This document shows, piece by piece, positions 7,966 to 15,568 of a stretch of DNA of 64,000 nucleotides. Numbering within the stretch: the stretch's first letter is position 1; each line of letters starts with the position of its first letter. The notes beneath the pieces are model-generated. The model searched no databases, had not been told where the DNA came from, and saw only the letters and a program-made list of their open reading frames with translations. The position numbers and the translations under genes were made by a program. Source of the DNA: Sulfuriferula sp047300855 (GTDB lineage Bacteria; Pseudomonadota; Gammaproteobacteria; Burkholderiales; Sulfuriferulaceae); NCBI RefSeq assembly GCF_047300855.1, contig NZ_CP170197.1, forward strand, positions 1,240,001-1,304,000, written 5' to 3'.

Positions 7966-8378
7966 TGAAATGCCTCAGCAGCCGTCAGCAGCCGCCTGGC
8001 GGCGATGCGCAGGCGCTTCAGGTCGACGGGTTTGATTGTCTTGCCGGCCGCCATGTCAGCTGCTGCAATCGCGACGATCATCGTCTCGAAGCTCACAGCG
8101 CGCAGCACATCGGCGGCAGGGAATGGTCGCCGTTCCGGCTTGGTGCCGTCGGCGTTGATTTTCTCGGGGAATAGCGCGGACATATCGAGCCCGACTGCAC
8201 CCACTACTTCCGCGATCGAACACCCTGCGAAACAATGGGCCAAAATTACGCCTGAGCTAAGCTCGCGCACGGCCAGCGATGCGCGGCGGTCGGCGTGTGC
8301 CGGACAGCGTGCAAGCCAGCGGCCGTCGCCGGTGCGCTTGACGTTTTCCAGGTGATCCAGCAGGGTGTCGGCGCTCAT
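7962..8378 (-). CDS. CHC2-type zinc-finger protein (primase N-terminal-like)
   Basis: 138 residues. The segment GRWLARCPAHADRRASL followed by HCFAGCSIAEVV gives the CxxH...CxxC spacing of the DnaG-type zinc-binding domain that recognises template DNA during priming. The TOPRIM catalytic domain is absent, so this would be the binding half of a split primase, with the helicase translated from the next, overlapping frame. The C-terminal 60 residues are helical and unassigned. Confidence 0.75.
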   Translation of the reverse strand: MSADTLLDHLENVKRTGDGRWLARCPAHADRRASLAVRELSSGVILAHCFAGCSIAEVVGAVGLDMSALFPEKINADGTKPERRPFPAADVLRAVSFETMIVAIAAADMAAGKTIKPVDLKRLRIAARRLLTAAEAFQ

Positions 8379-8575
8379 CGGATAACGCCGTTAGCCTTCA
8401 ATCTTTTTTTCAGGTTTCGGCGTGCCAGGCGGCGCGTCTCGCGGTTGCCGTTCAGGGCTGCGAAAAATAAGTCCGGCACGTCGTATGACGCGGCGTGCGC
8501 GCTTGCACCGTTCGGTCTGCTCTGATTTGAATTGTGCCGGACTTTTCGCGGATTGCGATTGACGGGCGCTTTCAT
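8375..8575 (-). CDS. small basic protein of element 1
   Basis: 66 residues, rich in Arg, Asn and Lys (ends RLARRNLKKRLKANGVIR), probably nucleic-acid binding. Not recognised. The ATG at 8575 overlaps the AlpA-like gene's stop (ATGA), and its own stop overlaps the CHC2 gene's start, so it is part of a translationally coupled chain. Confidence 0.6.
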   Translation of the reverse strand: MKAPVNRNPRKVRHNSNQSRPNGASAHAASYDVPDLFFAALNGNRETRRLARRNLKKRLKANGVIR

Positions 8576-8826
8576 CGTGCGGCATCGCAATCATCGAGGT
8601 CGAACTTGGCGGGCCGGGCGTAGGTCATCGCGGGTGCGCCCATCTTGCGCTCTGCCCAGGCGTCAAGATCGGATGCCAGATAAACGGCGCGGTGCCCGAA
8701 GCGGCGATACAGCGGACCGCCTCCGACTGTTACCCATTTTTGAAGGGTGTTCTTGCTGACACGCAAGCCCTTTGCGGTCAGATATTCGGCCGCTTCGATG
8801 CGGTCAAGAAAGCGTGTGGAATCCAT
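8572..8826 (-). CDS. AlpA/HTH_17-type regulator or excisionase
   Basis: 84 residues with a winged helix-turn-helix of the excisionase/AlpA kind: FLDRIEAAEYLTAKGLRVSK, then WVTVGGGPLYRRFGHRAVYL, the last part being the wing that binds DNA. In P4- and PICI-like islands AlpA activates the integrase or replication operon and promotes excision. Here it is the first gene of the replication block, about 110 bases from the preceding gene, so a promoter for that block probably lies in 8827-8938. Confidence 0.8.
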   Translation of the reverse strand: MDSTRFLDRIEAAEYLTAKGLRVSKNTLQKWVTVGGGPLYRRFGHRAVYLASDLDAWAERKMGAPAMTYARPAKFDLDDCDAAR

Positions 8827-8938
8827 TTTGCCTCTCCATATAAACCCCGCTCACCAAAGTGGCTGGCAGTATGGATAGGCAATTTATAGATTCAGACGGG
8901 TTCAAGCACGGGGACAAAATGGGGGTGCGTTTTGTACC

Positions 8939-9517
8939 TCACTGCTCCCAGCGCGGCAAAGTGAATGCGACTTCCTCATCATTCTTGCGGCGATTTGTGA
9001 TCGCACGCTTCAGGCCTTGGTGCATCGCGGCAAATGATTTGCTTTCGCGAGTAGCCAACGCCTCGATCAGCGCAAGCTTTTCGGTGGTGTTCTCTGGCTG
9101 GAATCGTTCGCATTCTTTGAGCAGGTCGTCCCAATACTGAGGATACTTCGCCCGCAACCCCAGGGCGCGCGCGGCGGCAATGGCCTTGCTTTTCGATCCC
9201 TTGATGTGGGGATCCCTGTACTCGCGTTCGGCCTCACTGATACGGCCATGTTCGTGCAGATAATTGTCGTCGGCCGCTTCTCCCTGCTCAAAGACGTGTT
9301 CCAGCGTCTCTTCCAGCAGCTCGACAATCCGCACGGCATCGCCAGCATTTATTGAAACCGCTGGCAGTCCCATCGCCTCAGCCATACGCGGTGAAGGAAA
9401 AAAGCCTTCGCGATAACCATAACCATCGTCATCAATGCTACTCATCAGCGCATCGCGAAGCGCCTTGACGATGCGGTCGCGTTCGGCGCGTAGATCGGTA
9501 TGAACGATGCCGGTCAT
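8939..9517 (-). CDS. unknown protein coupled to the integrase
   Basis: 192 residues, mostly helical and charged, with an acidic patch (SSIDDDGYGYREG) near residue 30. No recognised family. The ATG overlaps the integrase stop by four bases, so it is made with the integrase. It could help in integration or immunity, but nothing in the sequence shows this. Confidence 0.7.
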   Translation of the reverse strand: MTGIVHTDLRAERDRIVKALRDALMSSIDDDGYGYREGFFPSPRMAEAMGLPAVSINAGDAVRIVELLEETLEHVFEQGEAADDNYLHEHGRISEAEREYRDPHIKGSKSKAIAAARALGLRAKYPQYWDDLLKECERFQPENTTEKLALIEALATRESKSFAAMHQGLKRAITNRRKNDEEVAFTLPRWEQ

Positions 9518-10791
9518 TTCACCACCTCCAGCTTGGGCTTGGCCTTCGGTGCCGGTGTCGTGTTCATGGCGGCGGTGATATGCGCGGCAGACCGTTCAGC
9601 TAAGCCTTTGCGCGCATCCTCAGCCCAGTGAATGTATCTCTGTGCGGTCGATAACTGCCGGTGTCCCAGTGCGGTCATGATCTCGGCAGCTTGCGCGCCA
9701 TTGATCGCCATGTGGCTGGCAAGTGAATGCCTCAGACCGTGCAAGCCTATGCCGTCGGGTAATTTGGCTTCTACGCGCACCCTGCGCCACGTGGCCGATA
9801 GGGTGACGGCTCCGCCACTGCCCTTGCTCGGAATGAAAACGAAGTCGTCAGGATCGCCAGCGGGTTGTCGGGCGATGATTTCAACGGCAGCTGTTGGCAG
9901 ACCAATGATGCGCGGCTTGCCGGTCTTGCGTCCGGTCTTGTGCTGGCTTGGTGGCAGGGTAATCAGTGCCTTCTTTTGATCGACGTGCCGCCATTGCAAT
10001 GACGCAATTTCGCCGCGCCTGGCGCCGGTCAATGCAATGATGCGGATGGCGTCGGCATGGGCTGGCCTGATTCGTTTCTCATTCTCCATCGTGGTCAGGG
10101 TTTCAAACAGGCGGGCGTATTCCTCGCCGGTTTCCAGAACGGTGTCGCGTTCGCCATCGCTGCCGACGTTCACATTGTTGGCCGGGTTCCTCTCTCCGGT
10201 GTATCCCTCCCACGTCAGAACAGCCCGTAGCAGCCTTACTGACATACGGGCCGCACCTTCGCCGCCCCGAACGATTGCGCGGCCTCTGAAGCCCGTTTTC
10301 TGATTAGTGGCGGTCTTGCCATCGCGGATATGGTTAAAAGCTTTGCGCACGTCCTCCGCTGTTAGATCGTCGGCGTACAAGCGTCCGATGGTCGGCTTCA
10401 GGTGGCGATTGATTCGGCCCCGGTCGATCGCCCTGGTGCTGTCTGCTTTTTCTGCAAACTTGGCAGACGCCAGATAACGGTCGAACACTTCCTCTAATGT
10501 CTCGGCCTGCCGATTGACCTGCTTTTCGTTCATCGGGTCGCCACCATCCTCGACGGCGCGGCGTAAATCCTTTGCGCGTTTTCTGGCCTGGTCGGCGGTG
10601 AGCGTATCGCTATAGCGCCCGATGGTGAATCGGCGGCTTCGCCCTTGCTTCGTCCTGTACTGGAAAACAAACGCCTTTGACCCGGTAGGGGAAACCTTCA
10701 GGCCGAAGCCCTTGATTTCGTCATCCCAGAAAAACGCATCTTTCTCAGGCGTGCTGGCGGACTCCACGAATGACTTGTTGACCTTCGGCAT
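9514..10791 (-). CDS. int: tyrosine integrase of element 1 (P4/CP4-57 type)
   Basis: 425 residues. The N-terminus has the arm-binding domain typical of P4-like integrases (FGLKVSPTGSKAFVFQYR, DUF4102-like). A core-binding domain follows (about 100-200). The catalytic domain shows the Arg in ALTGARRGEIASL, the box HGLRHSLASHM (H-x-x-R), the second His in LGHRQLSTAQ, and the nucleophile Tyr in QRYIHW. It should recombine the tRNA-Val attachment site. It sits about 215 bases from the copy at 11006, with candidate arm sites in between. Confidence 0.95.
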   Translation of the reverse strand: MPKVNKSFVESASTPEKDAFFWDDEIKGFGLKVSPTGSKAFVFQYRTKQGRSRRFTIGRYSDTLTADQARKRAKDLRRAVEDGGDPMNEKQVNRQAETLEEVFDRYLASAKFAEKADSTRAIDRGRINRHLKPTIGRLYADDLTAEDVRKAFNHIRDGKTATNQKTGFRGRAIVRGGEGAARMSVRLLRAVLTWEGYTGERNPANNVNVGSDGERDTVLETGEEYARLFETLTTMENEKRIRPAHADAIRIIALTGARRGEIASLQWRHVDQKKALITLPPSQHKTGRKTGKPRIIGLPTAAVEIIARQPAGDPDDFVFIPSKGSGGAVTLSATWRRVRVEAKLPDGIGLHGLRHSLASHMAINGAQAAEIMTALGHRQLSTAQRYIHWAEDARKGLAERSAAHITAAMNTTPAPKAKPKLEVVK

Positions 10792-10809
10792 GACGGCTCC
10801 TATTTCGGC

Positions 10810-10917
10810 CTGCTTACTTTTTCTGGTGTCGTTTTTTGAGGTGCAGCGGTCAAAAAAGTAAACGCATAGTAAGCAGTAAGCAGTAAAAAACAGTCAAAAA
10901 CAGTTTGACCGCTGCAC
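10810..10917. promoter_or_regulatory. integrase upstream region: arm sites and 14-bp inverted repeat
   Basis: Upstream of int lie CTGCTTACT (10810-10818) and two overlapping copies of its complement AGTAAGCAG (10868-10883). A perfect inverted repeat, GTGCAGCGGTCAAA (10841-10854) with TTTGACCGCTGCAC (10904-10917), encloses the two direct copies. Repeated CAGTNAAAAA-type blocks lie inside. This arrangement suits integrase arm sites plus an operator controlling int, perhaps bound by the AlpA-like protein. Confidence 0.55.
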
Positions 10918-11005
10918 TAATGGTAAGTCTGAAATGAAGGCACATCAAGGGGAAAGTGCGTTTTAGTAAAAATTCGTAAGCAAGGGAAATACCCATGTTC
11001 GGGCA

Positions 11006-11050
11006 TTCACACGGCAGGGGTCGCAAGTTCAAACCTTGCACCGCCCACCA
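11006..11050 (+). repeat. attachment site copy 2 (junction of elements 1 and 2)
   Basis: Exact 45-bp copy of the tRNA-Val 3' end. It is the right end of element 1 and the left end of element 2. The preceding bases (GTTCGGGCA) do not continue the tRNA, so this copy is not a functional tRNA. Confidence 0.95.
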
Positions 11051-11076
11051 TTAAAATACTTTAATATCAATATTTT

Positions 11077-11099
11077 AGCGAGCATTTGCTCGCTTTTTT
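11077..11099 (+). terminator. rho-independent terminator after att copy 2
   Basis: AGCGAGC pairs with GCTCGCT around a short loop and is followed by TTTTT. It lies just inside element 2. When the element is at the tRNA, this stem would end tRNA-Val transcription before the integrase gene. Confidence 0.75.
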
Positions 11100-11109
11100 A
11101 TTGCTTGTA

Positions 11110-11134
11110 AGTAGTACACTTTATCTGTACTACT
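11110..11134. promoter_or_regulatory. probable integrase arm sites, left end of element 2
   Basis: AGTAGTACA (11110-11118) and its complement TGTACTACT (11126-11134) form a perfect inverted repeat with a 7-base spacer. TGTACTAC occurs twice more near the right end (17861 and 17873). The location at both ends of the element suggests integrase binding sites. Confidence 0.6.
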
Positions 11135-11226
11135 TTTGTGGCTTTTTGAAACTCCTTTCCTTTTGTTTTTCCTGCTTGTGCCTGTTATAGGTAGGAGCAG
11201 AAAGAAATAGAGTGTAAATTACGATA

Positions 11227-12591
11227 ATGGAAGAGTCAGGCAAAGCTGCGAAAGTCCCTGCTACACAAACACTAAAACGGCACAAGACGCTGCCGATACC
11301 ATCGTCGGTCAGTTACATACCTGGCTATCCCCAAAAGCTATTCATCTATCAGCTTGAGGCAAGCAAGTATTGGTGGGTTCGATACTTTATTGCAGGCAAG
11401 ACACTGCGCAAGAGCACGAAGACGGAGAACAAGTCGCAAGCTATCGCGTTCGCAAAGCAGTTCTTTTATGACGTTGGCTACAAGCATGAGCATGGCGAAT
11501 CACTCAGTCAGACCAGCTTTGCTTCATGTACGGCAGGAATGCTCAAAGCAGAAGCCGCCAAACTTGAGCGAGGCGAGCTTACCAAGATCACTTACGACAA
11601 CACCAAGTACAGATTAGATAAGCTCATCCTGCCTTACTTCAAAACTCAGGACGTCGCATCAGTCGATTACTTTGCGCTGGAGGGTTATCTCGAAAACCTC
11701 AGCCGCCAAGCCACCAAACTGAGCCTATCGACAATCGGTGCGTACATGGGACTCGTGCGCAAGGTGCTGACCTATGCAGCAAGACGAGGCTTCATCAAGA
11801 GTCTGCCTGAGTTTCCGCCTGTGGGTGTTAAGGACGTGGCAAGGGGTTGGTTCAACACGCAGGAGTATCGGAAGCTGTGGTCTGCTGCGACACGCTATGC
11901 AGGCGAAGTTATTGAGGTTCGCAAGTACAACAACGAACGCGGCGAGACTGAAACGCAGTACATCAACGCCAAGGCACCTGCCTCGCGCAAGAAAGGTGAT
12001 CTCATGCGCAATGTCGAGATGACAGAAGACATGCGCAGACTGATCGTGTTTATGGTGAACAGCTATATACGACCAACAGACATCAAGTTCATGCAGCACA
12101 AGCATGTCGATGTTATGCGTGGCGAATATGACTTTTTGCGCTTGCGCATCCCGACCACGAAAAAGCACAACAATCCCATTACCACTATGCCCAAAGCTAT
12201 TGAGGTGTATGAGAGATTGAAAGCGTTTCACGCCGCGAAGGGGCGGGCGGCAGACGACGACTATGTGTTTTTGCCGCAGTACAAGTCGCGGGAGTATGCG
12301 TTGAAGCAACTGCAAAGACAGTTCGATGTTTTAATGTGGGATACGAAGCTAGGCCGAGGCGCTGATGGGGAAGCTCGCACGCTATATTCGTTGCGTCACA
12401 CTTCAATCATGTACAGACTGTTGTTTGGTGAAGCTATCAATACTCTGTTCTTGGCGCGTAATGCTCGGACGAGCGTAGAGATGATTGATCGGTTTTATGC
12501 GAAGCCATTAACGGGCGAGATGAATCTGGAGATGCTGCAATCACGCAAGCGTAAGCGGAAGATTTACGACGGTGGAATTGAAGCACTATAA
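11227..12591 (+). CDS. tyrosine integrase of element 2
   Basis: 454 residues. The N-terminus has a SAM-like domain set (WWVRYFIAGKTLRKST, then a core-binding region about 90-190). The catalytic part carries the first Arg in VNSYIRPTDIKFMQH, the H-x-x-R-type box YSLRHTSIMYRL, and the Tyr in VEMIDRFYAKP. The second conserved His is replaced by Asn in LARNARTSVEM, as some members of this subgroup appear to tolerate. It is unrelated in detail to the integrase of element 1, yet both elements use the same tRNA site. An insertion of about 30 residues (YNNERGETETQYINAK) splits the catalytic domain. Confidence 0.9.
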   Translation: MEESGKAAKVPATQTLKRHKTLPIPSSVSYIPGYPQKLFIYQLEASKYWWVRYFIAGKTLRKSTKTENKSQAIAFAKQFFYDVGYKHEHGESLSQTSFASCTAGMLKAEAAKLERGELTKITYDNTKYRLDKLILPYFKTQDVASVDYFALEGYLENLSRQATKLSLSTIGAYMGLVRKVLTYAARRGFIKSLPEFPPVGVKDVARGWFNTQEYRKLWSAATRYAGEVIEVRKYNNERGETETQYINAKAPASRKKGDLMRNVEMTEDMRRLIVFMVNSYIRPTDIKFMQHKHVDVMRGEYDFLRLRIPTTKKHNNPITTMPKAIEVYERLKAFHAAKGRAADDDYVFLPQYKSREYALKQLQRQFDVLMWDTKLGRGADGEARTLYSLRHTSIMYRLLFGEAINTLFLARNARTSVEMIDRFYAKPLTGEMNLEMLQSRKRKRKIYDGGIEAL

Positions 12592-12629
12592 GGTGCCAAT
12601 TTTTCTGCTAAAACAAATGGGGTTGCGAC

Positions 12630-13280
12630 GTGGCTGACTTACCAAAAGCGAAGAAGTTGGTTGAGAAGCTAAACAACGGTGGCAACGTTAGTCTGCGCGA
12701 CTTGGAAGCTGCACTTGGCAAAGATGGCGTAGAGGATTACGAAAATAGGTGGCGATATGAGTTGGAGAAACGCAATCAGTTTTCCCAGAAACCTGAAGAG
12801 ATCAAACAATATGAGGCGCTTGTACATGAGGCCGACTTTGACGAAAACAGAGCAAATGGAATTAAAGGGATTGGCAAGCGTTCGAAAAAGGACAGCCTGG
12901 GACGCGATAGTAAGAAGCGATTGCGCGAGCAAGCAGAATCAAAATACGAGCGTGCGCTAGAGTATTTGAGCGAGATTCTCAACGCCGACCCAAGCTTGGA
13001 GATTTGGTTTGATAGGAAGGTCGACATCGATCCCAATACATCCAATCTAGGCACTCATCCGCAAGGCGTTCCGCGAACAGTCACCTCCCGCTCCGAGTAC
13101 AAATTGGATGACGGGCTGGCTCAGAAGCGCAGTAAAGCAGATATAAAGCGGGAAGCATTGCAAGAGGCAATTGAATGGCTTGAACGGAAAGATGGGGCTG
13201 GGACAACTAGGGAACTTGGGGATGAGGAGAAAGTGCTGTTGAAACAAAAATTAGCCAAGTTGAAGACGAATGACTTGTGA
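12630..13280 (+). CDS. unknown charged protein of element 2
   Basis: 216 residues from a GTG start. Very rich in Lys, Glu and Arg and mostly helical (MADLPKAKKLVEKLNNGG at the start). No recognised family. It follows the integrase by 38 bases in the same direction and ends at a long hairpin at 13298, so it is probably the last gene of the int transcript. Confidence 0.7.
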   Translation: MADLPKAKKLVEKLNNGGNVSLRDLEAALGKDGVEDYENRWRYELEKRNQFSQKPEEIKQYEALVHEADFDENRANGIKGIGKRSKKDSLGRDSKKRLREQAESKYERALEYLSEILNADPSLEIWFDRKVDIDPNTSNLGTHPQGVPRTVTSRSEYKLDDGLAQKRSKADIKREALQEAIEWLERKDGAGTTRELGDEEKVLLKQKLAKLKTNDL

Positions 13281-13297
13281 AAGCGAATTTGGATAGC

Positions 13298-13358
13298 GTG
13301 CAAACAGACGTAAATATTACGCACACTTAATGCGTGAAATATTTACGTCTGTTTGCAC
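13298..13358. repeat. long near-perfect hairpin between convergent genes
   Basis: A 21-bp perfect stem (13298-13318 with 13338-13358) extends inward by ACGCA/TGCGT after a two-base bulge, leaving the 7-base loop CACTTAA. It lies between the convergent 216-residue gene and the small recombinase. It may be a two-way terminator, though it lacks a T-tract, or a folded single-strand site used by the element's Rep or recombinase. Confidence 0.8.
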
Positions 13359-13394
13359 ACTTCAAAATTAAGCACCGATAGTTAGCCAAGCCTA

Positions 13395-13421
13395 CCAACC
13401 GAACTAACCGAACCAACCGAA
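13395..13421. repeat. three tandem 9-bp repeats
   Basis: CCAACCGAA, CTAACCGAA and CCAACCGAA in direct succession, 37 bases from the hairpin at 13298. Iteron-like spacing suggests protein binding. Nothing else links them to a function. Confidence 0.6.
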
Positions 13422-13451
13422 TCAAGTTATTAAGCTTAAATTGCGTCAGTG

Positions 13452-14018
13452 CTAAATCAGTTCGACTGCGCGACGCTTCATCCCGTCGTTCAAATCGATA
13501 TATGCCTGTGTTGTTGAAATGTTCCTGTGTCCAGCCAAGGCCATCAGCACACGCACTCCGACTCCTTTGTTTGCAAGTGCGGTAATGAACGTCCGTCTGC
13601 CGCTGTGACTGCTTGCGCCATACACACCCGCTCTTTTGTATAAGTAGTGAAAATGCTGGGTTAGTGTGTTTGCAGAGAATCCATCGCGTTTTTGTGTTTT
13701 GAAAAGCGGCTTGCTTGGGTCACTTGTTTTGATGAGTGAAATATAGCTGCCCAATTCCTTGCGCAGCTTTTCTGGCAGAAACACTGTGCGGCTTTTGTCG
13801 CCCTTTGTTTGCTCGGCACTCAAGCGCACCTCGTCCTTTATGCTGCCGTCTGCCGCTAGCACGTCGCCAATGCGCAACGCAGCAACTTCTCCAACGCGCA
13901 TGCCCGACCAATGCGTCACTAACAGCATTGCCCTGTTTCGGGGTGCGTGCTTGCGGAGTGCAATGTAGTTAAGGACTTTTCGCAGTTCCTTCTCGTTCAG
14001 CGTCTTTGCCTGTGCCAT
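13452..14018 (-). CDS. small tyrosine recombinase (catalytic core only)
   Basis: 188 residues beginning MAQAKTLNEKELRKVL. The start has GAGGAAT upstream; a longer frame to 14144 is less likely. Catalytic residues are visible: Arg in WSGMRVGEVAAL, SHSGRRTF (H-x-x-R), His in LAGHRNISTTQ and Tyr in AYIDLN. There is almost no N-terminal DNA-binding domain. Such short recombinases often act on a specific site, for example in inversion, dimer resolution or excision. A second recombinase beside the main integrase implies a separate recombination step in this element. Confidence 0.85.
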   Translation of the reverse strand: MAQAKTLNEKELRKVLNYIALRKHAPRNRAMLLVTHWSGMRVGEVAALRIGDVLAADGSIKDEVRLSAEQTKGDKSRTVFLPEKLRKELGSYISLIKTSDPSKPLFKTQKRDGFSANTLTQHFHYLYKRAGVYGASSHSGRRTFITALANKGVGVRVLMALAGHRNISTTQAYIDLNDGMKRRAVELI

Positions 14019-14144
14019 TTTATTCCTCGCCAAATCAAAGTATTTGTATGACTTATTGTGTTTTCTTTGCTTCGGTTTGGGCAACCGAAAAAGGCGCAGC
14101 GCAGACCTGCCAATATTCAATGACTTGCGTAATAACCAAAGCAT

Positions 14145-14414
14145 TTATGTAATTCCTTTGTTTTTGTATTTAATGTGACCAGCGTAAAAGCCCTGCAAGC
14201 GCTTAAAACATTCACTCAGCATCACAACCTTCGAACGCTCCTAATAGCGTGCTGTAGGGCTTGCATGCTTGTCACTGTGGAGTTTTGTTAATGTATGTCA
14301 TCTGTTTTGTTTCGCTTCAGGTTTCTGTGAAACTTGTCTTGTGTAGTAAGAGCCATGCTGAAAGAATTAAAGCATCACCTGATGCCTTAAATGGTGCAGC
14401 TCTGCAAAGGACGC
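14145..14414. other. non-coding gap of element 2
   Basis: About 270 bases between the Rep-like gene's end and the small recombinase's frame. Nothing distinct is seen except scattered short direct repeats of GCAAGC and CTTGC type. It may hold the promoter of the recombinase. Confidence 0.4.
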
Positions 14415-14924
14415 TTAGGTCAGCGATGCAGCAGACAGACGAACATTTTCCCAATCGACAACATCAGCATTACCCAGTCCAATTTCTTTCCCAGCGTATG
14501 TCAGCCAGCCTCCGGTTTGCATGGGCTGAATGTCGATTTGCTGATTCCCAAAAGAAGTCTGATGCCAAGCACTGGTGATTTTGGCGGCAATAGCCTCGTC
14601 GCAAATGTCGGCAGGGAATCCACCTAAAGCGCAGTGATAGTGCAGGGGCTTCTTGGTTGCTTGGCCCTCAAGCAATGGGATGACGCTCACTGACTTGCTG
14701 TGGCGTTTCGCATTGCCAAACAGACTTGCATTCAGACGATTCAGAAATTGGCGGAACGTGCGCTGTGCCTCGATGGCTGTCAGCGCTTCGCGAATATCGC
14801 CTTTCTGTGTAGAAACGACGCGATACGGTTTAAGCGTGAGCGTTACCGCAAGCGTGAATTGGTCTGCGTGTTTCAGCATCCAATCCAAACTGGCAGCACG
14901 CAGATGAAGTTGGTTTTCTGTCAT
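14415..14924 (-). CDS. HUH (Y1) Rep-like rolling-circle initiator
   Basis: 169 residues from the ATG at 14924; the frame stays open to 15071 but that start overlaps the divergent promoter. Three motifs occur in the order of single-Tyr HUH endonucleases: motif I in FTLAVTLTLKPY, motif II in LHYHCALGGFP (H-Y-H, metal binding) and motif III in GGWLTYAGKEIG (Y-x-x-K, catalytic Tyr). The family nicks DNA and binds it covalently to start rolling-circle replication or transfer. No helicase domain follows, so a host helicase would be used. The assignment rests on these motifs only. Confidence 0.7.
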   Translation of the reverse strand: MTENQLHLRAASLDWMLKHADQFTLAVTLTLKPYRVVSTQKGDIREALTAIEAQRTFRQFLNRLNASLFGNAKRHSKSVSVIPLLEGQATKKPLHYHCALGGFPADICDEAIAAKITSAWHQTSFGNQQIDIQPMQTGGWLTYAGKEIGLGNADVVDWENVRLSAASLT

Positions 14925-15054
14925 GCAAGTATTTATCTGCCTGCGACAAGAACCAAAGGAAATCAGAAAATAATCTGGCCTCCTTTTCGGTTGTCCAGAC
15001 TGCTGGGCTGACCATACAGTAATGACTCCAACATAACGTTTAGGAGTAATTGAT

Positions 15055-15495
15055 ATGTCCGCATTAGCCAATCTGAAGTTGATCGCTGCAAAGCGCCCCG
15101 TCCAAATGCCGCCAGTTGTTCAGCGGCGGAACAAGCTGGCAAAACGGATTGGGGAACAAATCGAACTTGCCAAGGCCAAGCAAGAGGGGAAATCGTATGC
15201 CCCCACGAAGCAGCGCATGGTTAAGGACGAGGAGACAGGCGAAACAAAAACTATTCAAGTGCCCAAGCGCATTAAGGAATGGTGGTTTGTGGCAGACAGC
15301 GGCAAGACGTGCGTGTCATTGCGATATGGTGCAAAGGTTATTGAAATTGCGAAAGGGAAAACGGCGATTGAGCTTGCGAATGCAAAAGAACTTGTTGCAA
15401 CGCTGGAAGTTTTGCGGCAGGCCGTAGAGGCTGGTGAACTGGATATGCAGATCGAGGCTGTTGCGGGAGCGGTGAAAGCGGCCATTCAGAAGTGA
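15055..15495 (+). CDS. unknown protein of element 2 (possibly DUF6641)
   Basis: 146 residues. Basic N-terminus (MSALANLKLIAAKRPVQMPP), a central beta-type segment with WWFVADSGKTCVSLRYGAKV and a helical C-terminus. I associate the N-terminal pattern with the DUF6641 proteins of integrative elements, but weakly. TAGGAG lies upstream of the ATG. It is divergent from the Rep-like gene, and a shared regulatory region of about 130 bases separates the two starts. Confidence 0.65.
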   Translation: MSALANLKLIAAKRPVQMPPVVQRRNKLAKRIGEQIELAKAKQEGKSYAPTKQRMVKDEETGETKTIQVPKRIKEWWFVADSGKTCVSLRYGAKVIEIAKGKTAIELANAKELVATLEVLRQAVEAGELDMQIEAVAGAVKAAIQK

Positions 15496-15568
15496 GCAGA
15501 GCGATTACTGTTAAAATACGAAGTGCACTTATGCAGTTCAACGACATAGCAATCAAAATCGAGTACAA

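Larger units (their letters stand above)
1512..11050. mobile_element. integrative element 1: phage-satellite-like island with a capsid gene
   Basis: Bounded by direct repeats of the tRNA-Val 3' end. All genes lie on the minus strand: integrase (9514-10791), unknown 192-residue protein, AlpA-like protein, small basic protein, CHC2 zinc-finger protein, helicase, an inverted iteron array (6194-6308), HTH protein, unknown 135-residue protein, HK97-type capsid protein, and four small unknown genes. Five start/stop junctions overlap by four bases (ATGA). The layout of int, alpA, primase-like, helicase, origin, then packaging-like genes is that of phage-inducible islands. I see no portal, large terminase, head protease, tail, lysis or conjugation gene. 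Confidence 0.85.

Noticed and set aside
11001..11050. A second tRNA-Val gene at att copy 2
   Set aside because: Only the 3' 45 bases match; the acceptor 5' half, D arm and anticodon stem 5' half are absent.
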